Positions 22,751 to 32,310 of a DNA stretch of 64,000 nt are shown here, piece after piece. The position numbers and the translations under genes are program-made. Numbering within the stretch: position 1 is the stretch's first letter; every line of letters starts with the position of its first letter. The notes beneath the pieces were generated by a model. It saw only the letters and a list, made by a program, of their open reading frames with translations, did not search any database and was not told the DNA's origin. Source of the DNA: Silurus meridionalis (taxonomy: Eukaryota; Chordata; Actinopteri; Siluriformes; Siluridae). Location of the stretch: positions 25,302,608 through 25,366,607 of the forward strand of contig NC_060886.1 of NCBI RefSeq assembly GCF_014805685.1, given 5' to 3'.

Positions 22751-24287
22751 AAACGAGACAGTGAATTCATAACTGTCATACATGGGTATATGCATATGAC
22801 AGGCAAATTAAACTGTTATCATGAGCAGTCAAAGGTTGTAGGAGGAGGAAGGTCAGAGTACCCTCCCAAATCCCTTTCCATTTCGGCAGCTGCAGTAATC
22901 AGCTTATTGTGAGGGATTAAAAGTAACACGGAGAAAGTTAACCGAGAGTCAGTTATCCACCGATTACACACAAGCAGCAGTTTTTCAACTCCAGCATGCT
23001 AGAAAATAAATGTGTGACAGATTTTTTTCTCATTTCAAACAGCAAATGAATTGGTGTTTCTTGATTGATACAGAAAGTGACACAGAACATATGCAGAGAG
23101 AAAAACACTATTTTCTAGTTTTTTTTAGTTTGCTGTTCATAACTTACTGCATTTCTGTTGTATGAACATATGATAATAGTGAACAGAGGGATCTCATTTC
23201 CCTCATTAAGCACACTGCTGAGATGCACATTGTCTTAGCAATCAGATGACAAAAACACAGACATTAGGTGTTTTTCCAAACATTTATGTTCATTTTGCTT
23301 GGTATAAGAGCCTTCAGTGTAAACAGTGGGGTTCGAATTTATTTTATTTGCTGTATTTGATTATAGTTGATAGGAGCGAACAAGCCTTTGTGATATCTTT
23401 CTTAATCTTTATATTGCACTGAGGTAATGATATCATTCGGCTTCGCAAGTGTCTGTCTGTGTTTGTATGTGTGTGTTGTGTGTGCTGTATGGTGTTAAGA
23501 CCTAATAAGGTTCTTTCACAGTAAGTGATAACATGCATACGGTAGAGATAATTGGCAATTCAGTAAAAGTGTGTGGGATTGTTAGTATTATTATTACAGG
23601 GCCAAGCACCCAAGGTGAAAGAATAACAGTGGGCAACCTATTGTTATTCCAATTTTATTTTTGTAGTCTTGTCTTCTGCTTCTTATTTTTCTTTCTGCCA
23701 ATTGTGGCACACAGATCGGGACTTTAAGGATATTCTGACCAAATGTAAACTTTTATAGTGCAGCCATTTGGTCAAATTTAGGCCAAATCTGGAAGTATGT
23801 TTATAGTTTACGGTTTTTAAATGTTAGGATGCATGCTAAGTTTCTAATGTGATTTTTCACATTTTTGGATTTATTATTGAATTTATTATTATCTTCAGAG
23901 GAAGGCTCACAAAATGTATTAAACATTATTAGGAATACTCTAAACAATTTACCCATCATGGGCCGATTCATCTAACAGAGAAGCTACCAAACAGGAAGTG
24001 GGGCTGTATCTCAGCAATGACTTTGTGCAGCATCACCTACAGTACTGGTTTACATCCAACTGCCATTATTGCATCTCTTTCTTCGAATTCTCTCAAATAG
24101 TTACCAAAATTTACTATATTGTTTTGACATCCTGTTGCTCATGTGTTAAAGGTAGTATAAGCTTTTCTCTGATAGTCAGAGAATTCCACATCTGTCTGTG
24201 GTCAAAACATTTACAATGACTAGAAGTACAATCACTCTTCAATTGCTCTTTTTTCTAATGTCTTTATGGCCCTGTTTTCCTGTGACT
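22751..24287. other. ccdc148 5' intron or upstream stretch
   Basis: No repeat family or exon recognised. Several short open frames lack support. Confidence 0.4.
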
Positions 24288-24289
24288 TA

Positions 24290-24796
24290 CATTATATGGA
24301 CAAAAGTATTGGGTCACCTGACCTTTCCTGCCATATGTGGCCCTTTTCTAAACTGTTACTACAAAGCAGGAGGCACTCAATTCCACAGGATGTCTTTGGA
24401 TGAGGTATATTAAAATTTAGCATTAACTTGAACTTGAAAACCAGACCTGTTCCCGCATGGCAATGCCTCTGTGCTGCAAGAAGATATGGTTTAAATGGGT
24501 TGGAGAGGAAGATCTTGAGCGGTTTGCTATAGAGCTCTGATCTCAATCCCACTGACAACCTTTGGGATGAACGTGAACACTGACTGCACCGCAGGTCTCC
24601 TCACCTCACCTACATCACTACCTGACTTACACCCTACACACAAATGTCACACAGGCACACTCCAAAATCTAGTGAAACATTTTCCCAGAAGGAAGGGAAT
24701 TCTAAAAGCAAATTTGAGACTAAATATGGAATGCAACGTTCAAAAAGCACATACCATAATTATGACCAGGTGTCCACAAACTTCTGACAAAATGTG
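24290..24796. mobile_element. Tc1-derived element, family A, near-complete termini
   Basis: 507 bases between TA dinucleotides at 24288-24289 and 24797-24798. Inverted ends are CATTATATGGACAAAAGTAT and, reverse complemented, CACATTTTGTCAGAAGTTTG. The plus strand carries a decayed C-terminal transposase segment (DNLWDER-like followed by LQNLVKHFPRRKGILKANL). Far shorter than a 1.6 kb autonomous Tc1. Confidence 0.85.
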
Positions 24797-24855
24797 TATG
24801 AGCTCACAGAGTCTGGATACTTGGGTCCCAAAATTACTGCTTACAACTTTATTTC

Positions 24856-24857
<2 letters not shown>

Positions 24858-24905
<48 letters not shown>
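24858..24905. repeat. (TTA)n microsatellite
   Basis: About 16 TTA units. Confidence 0.97.
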
Positions 24906-25009
24906 GCTTTGCCCCTCTATAATAATGACTATCAAAATGGATTGCTTTTAGATTCAATGCAACTTTTAAAGTGTTGAAAAATGTGATTTTAAAGAAATGG
25001 GCAAAAAAA

Positions 25010-26325
25010 AAAAGTCACACAGTCTAAAATTGTGTTGTACTGCCTTTTGCTTCAATTACGGCAAACATTGGCTGTGGCAGTTTTTATAACCTTATGCAAT
25101 ATCACAACATATATTTCCATCCACAGTTATTTTCTAGCCATAATCTTGTATTAATAATGGGAGAGCCAGACTCCTGTGTAAAGTCTTCTCTAGCACATTC
25201 TAAAGATTCGAAATGGGGTTAGGTCTGGTCTCGGTGGTGACTAATCCATGTGGGAATTCTTTAACAATTTAGTCCTAAACCTGTCATTGTAATCTTGGAA
25301 TATGCCTGTGCCATCAGGGAAAAAAAAATAAACATTGATAGAAATAAGAGGTCATTTGATATATTTTCAGGTTTAGCTAACCTCATTTTTTGAATGCATA
25401 ATGTTGCTAAATCTAGACATGACCAGGCAGCAACCCCAGATCATAACATTGCCCCCACAGGCTTGCACTATAGTTACTAGGCATCATAGGTGAATCGCTT
25501 CGTCTGCCTCTTTTCTTATCCTGATGCTCACGTCACTCTAAAACAGGATAAATCTGGACTCACCAGACCACATGATCTTTTTTCCATTGCTGCTTTTTTT
25601 TATTAGCCTCAATGATTAGTGTTTTTCTTAAGGCTATTACAGTTGCTTTTTTAAAAAAGCCTTAATTGAACTCTGATCACAATCATTCAAGCTTTTTTTT
25701 CTAATCACATTTCTTACTCAAAGCTGATGGTTGACCAATTGAATTCCAAGTTATAATAACGTGCTGAACAGTTCTTAACCCAATTTTAGTCATTTCAGCA
25801 ATCTCCTTAGTTGTATTCACATTACATCACTTTGTCTCTTTACAACAGGTTTACTGGCAGAGCTATTTTGTGTTTTGTGTGTTTGTCTTGCACTGTCTTG
25901 TGTTGTCTTTGCACTGTTTGCACCAGGTTGCACACATGCACTTTATGTTGCGAGGACACTTAATAGTCCTTACCCCTGTGTTTTCTGTTTCTGTGATTGT
26001 TGTATGTATGTAGCATCAGGGTTCAGGAGGAACGTTGTTTTATTTCACTATGTACTGCGTCAGCTATATGTGGTTGAAATGACAATAAAAGCTTCTCGAC
26101 TCTTGACTTGACTTGTTTTCATTGCTTCGACTCTTCTGAAAAAAGAGCATCACCTTTTCCGTGACCACAGGATATGTCTTCTGACATGGTTGTTTAAGAA
26201 ATCAGAAGATTGAATGCTTTAGTCAATACTTGTTGTTGTAATTATCTAATGGAAAGCTCTTAGCCATTTGCTTAGTTAAATCCAGGTGATGACTTTTTCT
26301 GGCCAGGCGGTGTGTGCTGGTGCTA
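25010..26325 (-). mobile_element. Tc1-like transposon remnant, interrupted by a LINE tail
   Basis: Minus-oriented Tc1-type element with recognisable segments throughout: TCTGGACTCACCAGACCACA at about 25555, GCAACCCCAGATCATAACAT at 25431, and AACCCAATTTTAGTCATTTC at 25778. A further piece (CACAGGATATGTCTTCTGAC, GACATGGTTGTTTAAGAAAT) resumes at about 26126. Frames are badly decayed. A LINE 3' end at 25818-26115 splits it. Confidence 0.75.
25818..26115 (+). mobile_element. 5'-truncated LINE 3' end
   Basis: Contains GCACTGTTTGCACCAGGTTG, then GAGGAACGTTGTTTTATTTC, then GAAATGACAATAAAAGC and a short TTGACTTGACTTG tail. This is a common fish non-LTR 3' end with a short tandem tail, perhaps CR1/L2/Rex-type. 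A shorter minus-strand copy is at 47473-47565. Edges are approximate. Confidence 0.6.
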
Positions 26326-26845
26326 TTAGGTGAATCGTTGTCTTTTTATGTGACATTAGGTTCAATAAACGTTCTTCCATTTGCATGATTTGAGCAGCTC
26401 TGTGACCAAAAAACCACACACAAAAGCACTAAACGTTATGGTGCAATAATGTATAAATAGATGGATTATTCAATATAAAGCAAGCGCTTTATTTTATTCT
26501 TGTAAAATTGTACATTTGTGTACAATTTAGTATTAGGCCCCTCAAATCCAATTAAACCTTTAACAACCAGCAGCAGCAATACAATAAACAGACTGCATAA
26601 TTAATAATTCATTTATCTACACTTTAACACTATAGACCTTTAATATTTATTGCTTCTAAGCAAGCAAACAATTAGAATTTTGAAAGTGTAAAACAATATC
26701 ACAAAATGCATGAACCTTTTTGAATATTTAATGCACAGTATCTGTATTATTAATTGGATTAATTTTGTATTATTTGGAGAAGTAAGGCTGAAGTCATTTC
26801 AATGATAGTTGTTTATGCTTCAAGTCTCGATATGTTTAGACTACA

Positions 26846-26990
26846 CCAGGGGTGTCCAATTTTTTCCACAAAGGGACGGCGTGGGTGAACCAAGCAAGTC
26901 CACATCTGATAGTCCATCTAAACAGGTGGAATCTGGTGTGGCTTGCTTGCTTTACTCCTTAAAGGTGTAAATACACTGTACATCTGATTT
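26846..26990. mobile_element. Probable hAT-type miniature element, partial
   Basis: Left end CCAGGGGTGTCCAATTTTTTC resembles a widespread fish palindromic miniature (CAGGGGTGTCCAA). The internal AACAGGTGGAATCTGGTGTG also fits. The matching right end is missing. Confidence 0.45.
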
Positions 26991-27075
26991 GAACTTCAAC
27001 GATTAGTAAAAGAAATCCAGAACAGTGGTACTTAAAACCATTTATCGGGTTCCCTTACACTCACTGTAACAATAA

Positions 27076-27299
27076 CTTTCTTTCGGCTTCTCCCATTAGG
27101 GGTCGCCTCAGCGGATCCTCCGCATGTTTGATTTGGCACATGTTTTTACGCTGGATGCCCTTCCTAACGCATCCCTCCCCATTTATCCGGGCTTGGGACC
27201 GGCACTAAGAGTGGCTGGGGTTGGTTCCCTGCCCGGGGATCGAACCCGGGCCGCAGCGGTGAAAGCGCCGTATCCTAACCACTAGACCACCAGGGACCC
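27076..27299 (-). mobile_element. tRNA-Glu SINE with RTE tail, short subtype
   Basis: 224 bases flanked by a perfect 19-base duplication ACACTCACTGTAACAATAA (27057-27075 and 27300-27318). Reading the minus strand: tRNA-Glu head with TGGTGGTCTAGTGGTTAGGA and GGTTCGATCCC, then a body like the RTE 5' end, then GCGACCCCTAATGGGAGAAG and CCGAAAGAAAG. Perfect flanks suggest a fairly recent insertion. Confidence 0.95.
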
Positions 27300-27318
27300 A
27301 CACTCACTGTAACAATAA

Positions 27319-27960
27319 AACTTTAAATGTTATTGCCTGAATAACACATGTCGGTTGGTACTGCACCACGTGGAAACGTTGCATTAATTTCTGAGGACAT
27401 GAACAACGGCATTCCGGCCACTTACACAAGCACCACTGAAGATGTCAAATGTTTTATATTTTCCACATTACATTTACCCCTCTCAAAACTTCCTCCTTCA
27501 CACAAGGAGTCGTGGGTAATATTAGCTAAAAAGTGCCCATGCATCAACACTACGAAGAGCTATTACACTATTACAAATATCAGACAATCCAGTTACCTTT
27601 TAACATACTACCATTCGAGACACACTAATTCTAATCTGTTTAGAGTGGATAGTACCAGTGTTCAATTTCATCTAAGCCCATTTCCGCCCATGCTCATGAA
27701 GATCCTCCACCCTACCCACATAATATCCCACGGAAGGCTCGAAAGTGACCTTTAGTGTCCATGAAGCGAGTGAGGCATATGGGGTGCACATAAACACAAA
27801 TGAGCCTTTCAGACCAGAAGGCCATTTTCCACACTGGTTCTTTCTACAACTTAATGGCAAGAGGTTTTTTAAAATCATGTTCTACTTATTTTCCAGGTAA
27901 GAAAAAAGGTATAAAAAAATGGCTACTGCCTCTTGATAAATACGAATGTTACAATAGATA
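27319..27960. other. Unassigned stretch with open frames on both strands
   Basis: A 135-codon plus-strand frame (27348-27755) and a 68-codon minus-strand frame (27878-27672) are open but show no known domain or splice context. Probably chance or unidentified repeat. Confidence 0.3.
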
Positions 27961-27964
27961 ACTT

Positions 27965-28205
27965 TTGTATAATAACTGTATTTAGGGCAGTGGCGGTTCA
28001 GGGTGAAGGCTCTCGATTATTGATCAGAAGGTTGGAGGTTCAAACCCCAGCACTGCCAAACTGTAACTGTTGGGCCCTTGAGCGGGGCATACACAATGTC
28101 CATATGGGTTTTCTTAGTGTTCTCTGGTTTCCTTCAACCTCCCTGAAACATGCATATATGTAGATTGGCTGCATTTTATATCCATTTGGGGTAAATTCAA
28201 ATCTA
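27965..28205 (+). mobile_element. tRNA-derived SINE copy
   Basis: Contains GATCAGAAGGTTGGAGGTTC, a B-box-like GGTTCAAACCC, and CACTGCCAAACTGTAACTG, then TGTTCTCTGGTTTCCTTCAA and CTCCCTGAAACATGC. The last part resembles 29620-29685, suggesting a composite or two fused repeats. Confidence 0.65.
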
Positions 28206-28284
28206 CCGTGGCTGTCAAAAGTTATGGTTTTTGAGATACATGTGCATGTTCTTTGACTTTACATGCAAAAACCCAGGATATGTA

Positions 28285-28475
28285 ACGGGGGTGGGGTAGG
28301 AGTCAAGCCCAAACACTGCCAAGCTGCTACTGTAGGTTCTTGAGCAAGGCCCTAACCATCTGTACTCCATGGTGTGCTGTATTATGGCTAATCTTGCGCT
28401 TCCTAACAATCTGGCACATACTAAAAAAAGCATTTCACTCTGCTGTAATGTATTCATAATAATATATAAAGGCTC
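28285..28475 (+). mobile_element. tRNA-derived SINE copy, 5' truncated
   Basis: Contains CACTGCCAAGCTGCTACTGT, CTTGAGCAAGGCCCTAACC, TTCCTAACAATCTGG and CATTTCACTCTGCTGTAATG, then a TTACTTAC-type tail. Same family as 5548. It ends just before the promoter region. Confidence 0.75.
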
Positions 28476-28549
28476 TTACTTACTTATATATCTTATGCAG
28501 GTTTGTTTTTCCAGCTTCATTCGCTGAAGAAGGTAGTTCGTGTACAGAC

Positions 28550-28690
28550 GTAACCAAGGAGACCGTTGGTCGCCTCCGATTGGGCTATTTAACACTAATA
28601 CACGCGCACGTCTTGACCAATCGAAATGCAGTTAGTGCGTGTTCGGTCCAATCACAGGGGGACCTGGGTGTCGGGAGCGAGGTGACGTCA
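28550..28690. promoter_or_regulatory. Candidate divergent promoter: CCAAT array, CRE, X-box-like site
   Basis: Three CCAAT boxes (ATTGG 28579-28583, CCAAT 28617-28621, CCAAT 28648-28652) lie 38 and 31 bases apart. They are followed 35 bases later by a perfect palindromic CRE TGACGTCA (28683-28690). On the left, 28550-28563 reads on the minus strand GTCTCCTTGGTTAC, one mismatch from an RFX X-box (GTYNCC-NN-RGNAAC). The segment is free of recognised repeats and borders a CpG-rich zone. It probably drives the plus-strand exon at 28.7 kb and may serve the minus-strand ccdc148 gene. Confidence 0.6.
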
Positions 28691-28730
28691 TAGGGGAGGC
28701 GTGGAGCTCCGGAGTGGAAACGGGGCAGAG

Positions 28731-28782
<52 letters not shown>

Positions 28783-28971
28783 GTTTCTCTCTCCCAGTAG
28801 GAAGGTGTAGTGGTATGGAGCGGAGTTCGTCCTCTCTTTCTGTACGGACAGAACCAGCGTCGGAGCGGAACTTTGAAACGAGCGACGGATTTCCATGCTT
28901 TTTTTCTTATTTTTCCCAAATGGGGACCTGCTGTGGCTCCGAGAGACTACATTGAAACTATCCTCCTAAAG
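28691..28971 (+). other. Candidate 5' UTR first exon, possibly pkp4
   Basis: The stretch runs from the CRE through a GA tract to a splice donor AAAG/GTATGG (GT at 28972). An ATG at 28816 opens a frame that reads through ATG 28920 and stops at 28955 before the donor, so the exon cannot carry the main coding start in that frame. It is better read as 5' UTR with upstream ORFs. The pkp4 link rests only on the mammalian CCDC148-PKP4 head-to-head order; no plakophilin coding sequence was found here. The transcription start is not known. Confidence 0.45.
28734..28780. repeat. (GA)n tract in the promoter/first exon
   Basis: About 23 GA units, 45 bases downstream of the CRE, followed by CTCTCTCCC that could pair with it. 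Confidence 0.97.
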
Positions 28972-29139
28972 GTATGGAGTAGTTTATTTAAAGTGAATTT
29001 AGAAAAAAAATAAAAAGAGTTGGGGAGGACACTTCGTACGCGGGTCGGTATGTGTGTTTATAATGTAACTTAATCCCTCGGCTTTTTTGTGTAGTAACTG
29101 TTAATGCAGGACTTTTTTAGTTAGTTAGTTGCTGTAATG

Positions 29140-29300
29140 AATTGCGCGCGTGCTGCAGTTCTCCCATTTGAATTTTTTAACGCCTTCGGAACGCAGGCTC
29201 GTGGAGCAGAGCGCGCGCACGCACGCGCGCGAGCTCGACGACCGGCCAGGTGCGCCGCCGCGCGCTCTGGAATCCGAAGCGCGCGAGCTTGGTTTAAAAA
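29140..29300. promoter_or_regulatory. CpG-dense island core
   Basis: Very high CpG content with GCGCGCGCACGCACGCGCG at about 29210-29230 and GCGCCGCCGCGCGC near 29252. Lies just inside the putative first intron. It supports a CpG-island promoter around 28.6-29.4 kb. Confidence 0.7.
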
Positions 29301-29704
29301 AAAAAAAGGAAAAAAAAAACAAACAAGAGGGGGAGAGGCGTGGAGAAGAGGCGGGGTTCAATACTCTACAGTATAAATAAACAAACATGTATAGTTTGAC
29401 CCCCTGTTTCTATTTGCTGATCAGGTCATTGTTTAACACCTGAGCTGAGCTAATCACTTCCATTAGGATCCATTAGGAGGAATTAAAGCGAAGTGGGATT
29501 TAACAGAATCGTGGTTGGAAAACATTGCATTTCTTAATTTCCAAAAAACATCAGGAAAGTCCTGCCAGTAAATGAGTGGAAGTGGTACTTGTGTCAAGTT
29601 TCACATTTAGTTGTCTGATTGTGTTGGTTTCCTTTATGTTCTCCGGTTTCCTCCAACCTTCCCGAAAACATGCCTATACTTAATTTTTAGCGTGAATAAC
29701 ATCT
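29301..29704. other. Edge of CpG island, then ordinary sequence
   Basis: A-rich runs at 29296-29325. 29620-29685 resembles a repeat segment also seen at 28100-28160 (TTCTCCGGTTTCCTCCAACC). Confidence 0.4.
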
Positions 29705-30240
29705 TTACGTGTTCTCGGTAAGCGGACCGTTCGTTTCTCCAAATGTTCAAATGAAACATTTTGCCATTCCTCTTGTAAAACTTGCCCATGTTATTCTTGA
29801 CCAATTGGAGATTTCTTTCTGCCCATGATCCAGTTCATTCCAGAGCAGTTCAATAGGATTAAGGTGTGGTGACTGGGCAGGACATTCCTTGATAGCACTC
29901 CAGCCAGTTGTTTGTTTTCTAAATAACGTTTACAGAGCTTGGAGGTATGCTCTTGCTGGATGTTGATGTTGGTTCCAATTAGCTGCAGTCTAGGGGGATT
30001 TGTGTTAAAGTAAGGGACGGAAGCCATGTTGGTTCAGTTTTCCTTTCACCCAGAATAGGTCTCCAATCTTCCCTGCTCTAAAACAACCCCAAAATATTAA
30101 GCGTCCACCTCCATGATTGACTGTGGATGTAAGGCAGTCTGCTAACATCTTCTCTCCTGTGATATTTTGATACAGAAACTCAGTCCTGATCAGATCTATA
30201 AATGAAAACAGGACCATCTGTCTGATTATTGAAAAAATCA
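29705..30240 (-). mobile_element. Tc1/mariner-like transposon remnant
   Basis: Minus-strand frames encode TVNHGGGRLIFWGCFRAGKI, GDLFWVKGKLNQHGFRPLL, LIGTNINIQQEHTSKLCKRY and LENKQLAGVLS. These match the central catalytic region of Tc1 transposases (HGGGSVMVWGCF, QQDNDPKHTSK). The acidic DNDPKH motif is degraded. No clear termini. Confidence 0.85.
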
Positions 30241-32150
30241 GAAAATAAAAAACATTTCACGATTTAAAATACGTAACATTGGACTTTAGTCACATGTGGA
30301 AATGTCAGCATGAGGAATGGGGACGACTTAAATGATCAACAAGCCCATGACTAAAACAAAAGACCATTTTTGTCAATTGGGAGGGGAAATACTCCGTCTT
30401 CCCTGCCAATCGCAGCCACACTAATAGATTAGATAAACACGTGAAGAGGGCGGGTAGGTTTTTTTTCGGAGTGTGTTACACTGCCTGCGATGCAGCATGA
30501 GCAGCAGTTCTTTCTGAACATTAATAAGATTTAAGTGAGTTTGAAAATTGATTTAAGACCTTCCTTTGTTGGAAACCTCACTGACGGTGAAGACTCTTTC
30601 TATAATGCCAAATAAATCTTTTTACAGACAACATCAGCAAGCAAATATTGAGGTTTTTGTTTGTTGAATAGCACGTATTAACGTGTTTATCATTCATTTT
30701 AGATTATGTGGAGCGTGCCTCATTCAGGTTTGAGAATTCAACGGTGCCGTTATGTAAGCTGTCAGTGGCCGACCTGCCGCGGATCGTCGCAGAGTTTAAC
30801 GAGAGCGAGTGTGACAAGAATAGTCAGAGCCGCTGTTTGAAGGCGCGGGATTGGAGAACAGTGGGTTTCTACATTCCCACTCGAATGCTGATAGGCGTAA
30901 TAGCCGAACTGCTGTGCAGCAAAATGCTGAGGGAGAGGAAAGAACAAAAACCACTTTACGAATCTCTGACTTGTTCGTGAGAGCTGTAAAGGGGTCGGTT
31001 TTGCAGAGGATTATTCCTGTGGCTGCGTGGGTTATAGCAGTGTTTCCCCCCAGAATAATCTGCTCTGTTACATAGCCCTGCACATTTTCTCCCTAACACA
31101 CCCTCTGGCTAATGAGGCAGTGAGGTGAGCTAAAACAGGGAAAACTTCACCACATTAGGGTGGTGTGTACTATAAACTGGTTTAAATGGCTTTTAATAAT
31201 ATGTCATGCAGGTAGTAGTTATCTTCTTTCTGTCTCGTTTCTCAGGGCAGTGGTTAAATGAATACATGCTTTTCCACCTAATCTCTCTCTACCACATACG
31301 GAGCGATGTGCGCAGCTTCGGGATGTTTCCATGTTTAAAATCCAGCACCTATGAGTCAGAAAAAAGGGGCGATAGAAGGCACACGTAGAACCGGATGCTG
31401 GGGTGATTGTTTTTTTTTTGCATGACAACATTGTGACCCTAGAGTTCTTTGATTTGGTGACAGTTTGATTTTTGACATGGTTTATTTGACATTGTACATG
31501 CATCGAGACACTCAGACACTGTTCCCTCGTCACTCGCCGCTTTTAGTCATCATCACTTAGGTCTAGGAAAGCACTGTGGGGGTTGAGGTGAGGTGACGCC
31601 GCCATGTTTGTCTACAAGCTGCCCAGTTAACTGTGATAAGTGCTGTATAATCACCACTTCTCACCTGTGCAATGTATATTCAGTGTTCAAGATTTAACAG
31701 GCAAATATGTCTGTGCTATCTAAAGTAAATAGAGACTCTTTTGTTGATGCTGTAAGCAGGTGTTTTCTTTATTTGTTGTTATTTATTTTTTCCTCCCCAT
31801 AGTCAGAGATTTGAAATTCCTAGTTGAACTTGGATAAAGAGATTACCATAAATAAACATGAACGTAAGCAGCAAACGAAAATCTGCGAAAACGATTAAAG
31901 CCGATTCCGTGCTTTTGGTATGAATTTTTATTTTGCTTAGTAAACGACGTTTTGGAACCTGGTGTGGCACGACACTGTTTGAGAGGGGGTCCCTTTTCAC
32001 TGTTGCACTGGCGAGGGCACATGTGTTACTAAGGCGTGACGGCGAAGGTGGACAGGATAGACATTAAAAGTTCTGAAGCTGTAGAACGTGATGACAGGAG
32101 AACTTGTGCCAAAAAAGAGGCGCTGTGTCTGTTGTTTGGAGGTTCTTTTG
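30241..32150. other. Unassigned stretch
   Basis: 30700-31080 is less AT-rich, with a 90-codon plus-strand frame after an ATTTTAG acceptor-like site and a 95-codon minus-strand frame. No domain recognised. GCAGTGTTTCCCCCCAGAAT at about 31038 resembles a hAT terminus. Confidence 0.3.
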
Positions 32151-32159
32151 TTTTAACAA

Positions 32160-32310
32160 AATCAGCCGTTGACCAAACAACTGTTTGTTGATGGTGAGTC
32201 AGATGTCGAGTCAGATGTCACTTGAAGACGCGTTTGCTAGCGGGACTGCCCACGACATGAAAAGCAAACGGTGGAACGATATTGCAAACTCTATCACTAT
32301 CCATTCGTTT
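32160..32310 (+). pseudogene. hAT transposase fragment (ZBED-like)
   Basis: Encodes QMSLEDAFASGTAHDMKSKR then WNDIANSITIHS (about 32209-32305). This resembles the segment after the BED finger of Ac/hAT transposases, where a short linker precedes W..I...IT. The catalytic domain is absent. Confidence 0.5.

Noticed and set aside
28457..28520. Minus-strand ATG with a downstream GTAAGTAAG that could be a ccdc148 first exon.
   Set aside because: The donor-like bases lie in the TTAC-type tail of the SINE at 28285-28475, so the match is likely accidental.
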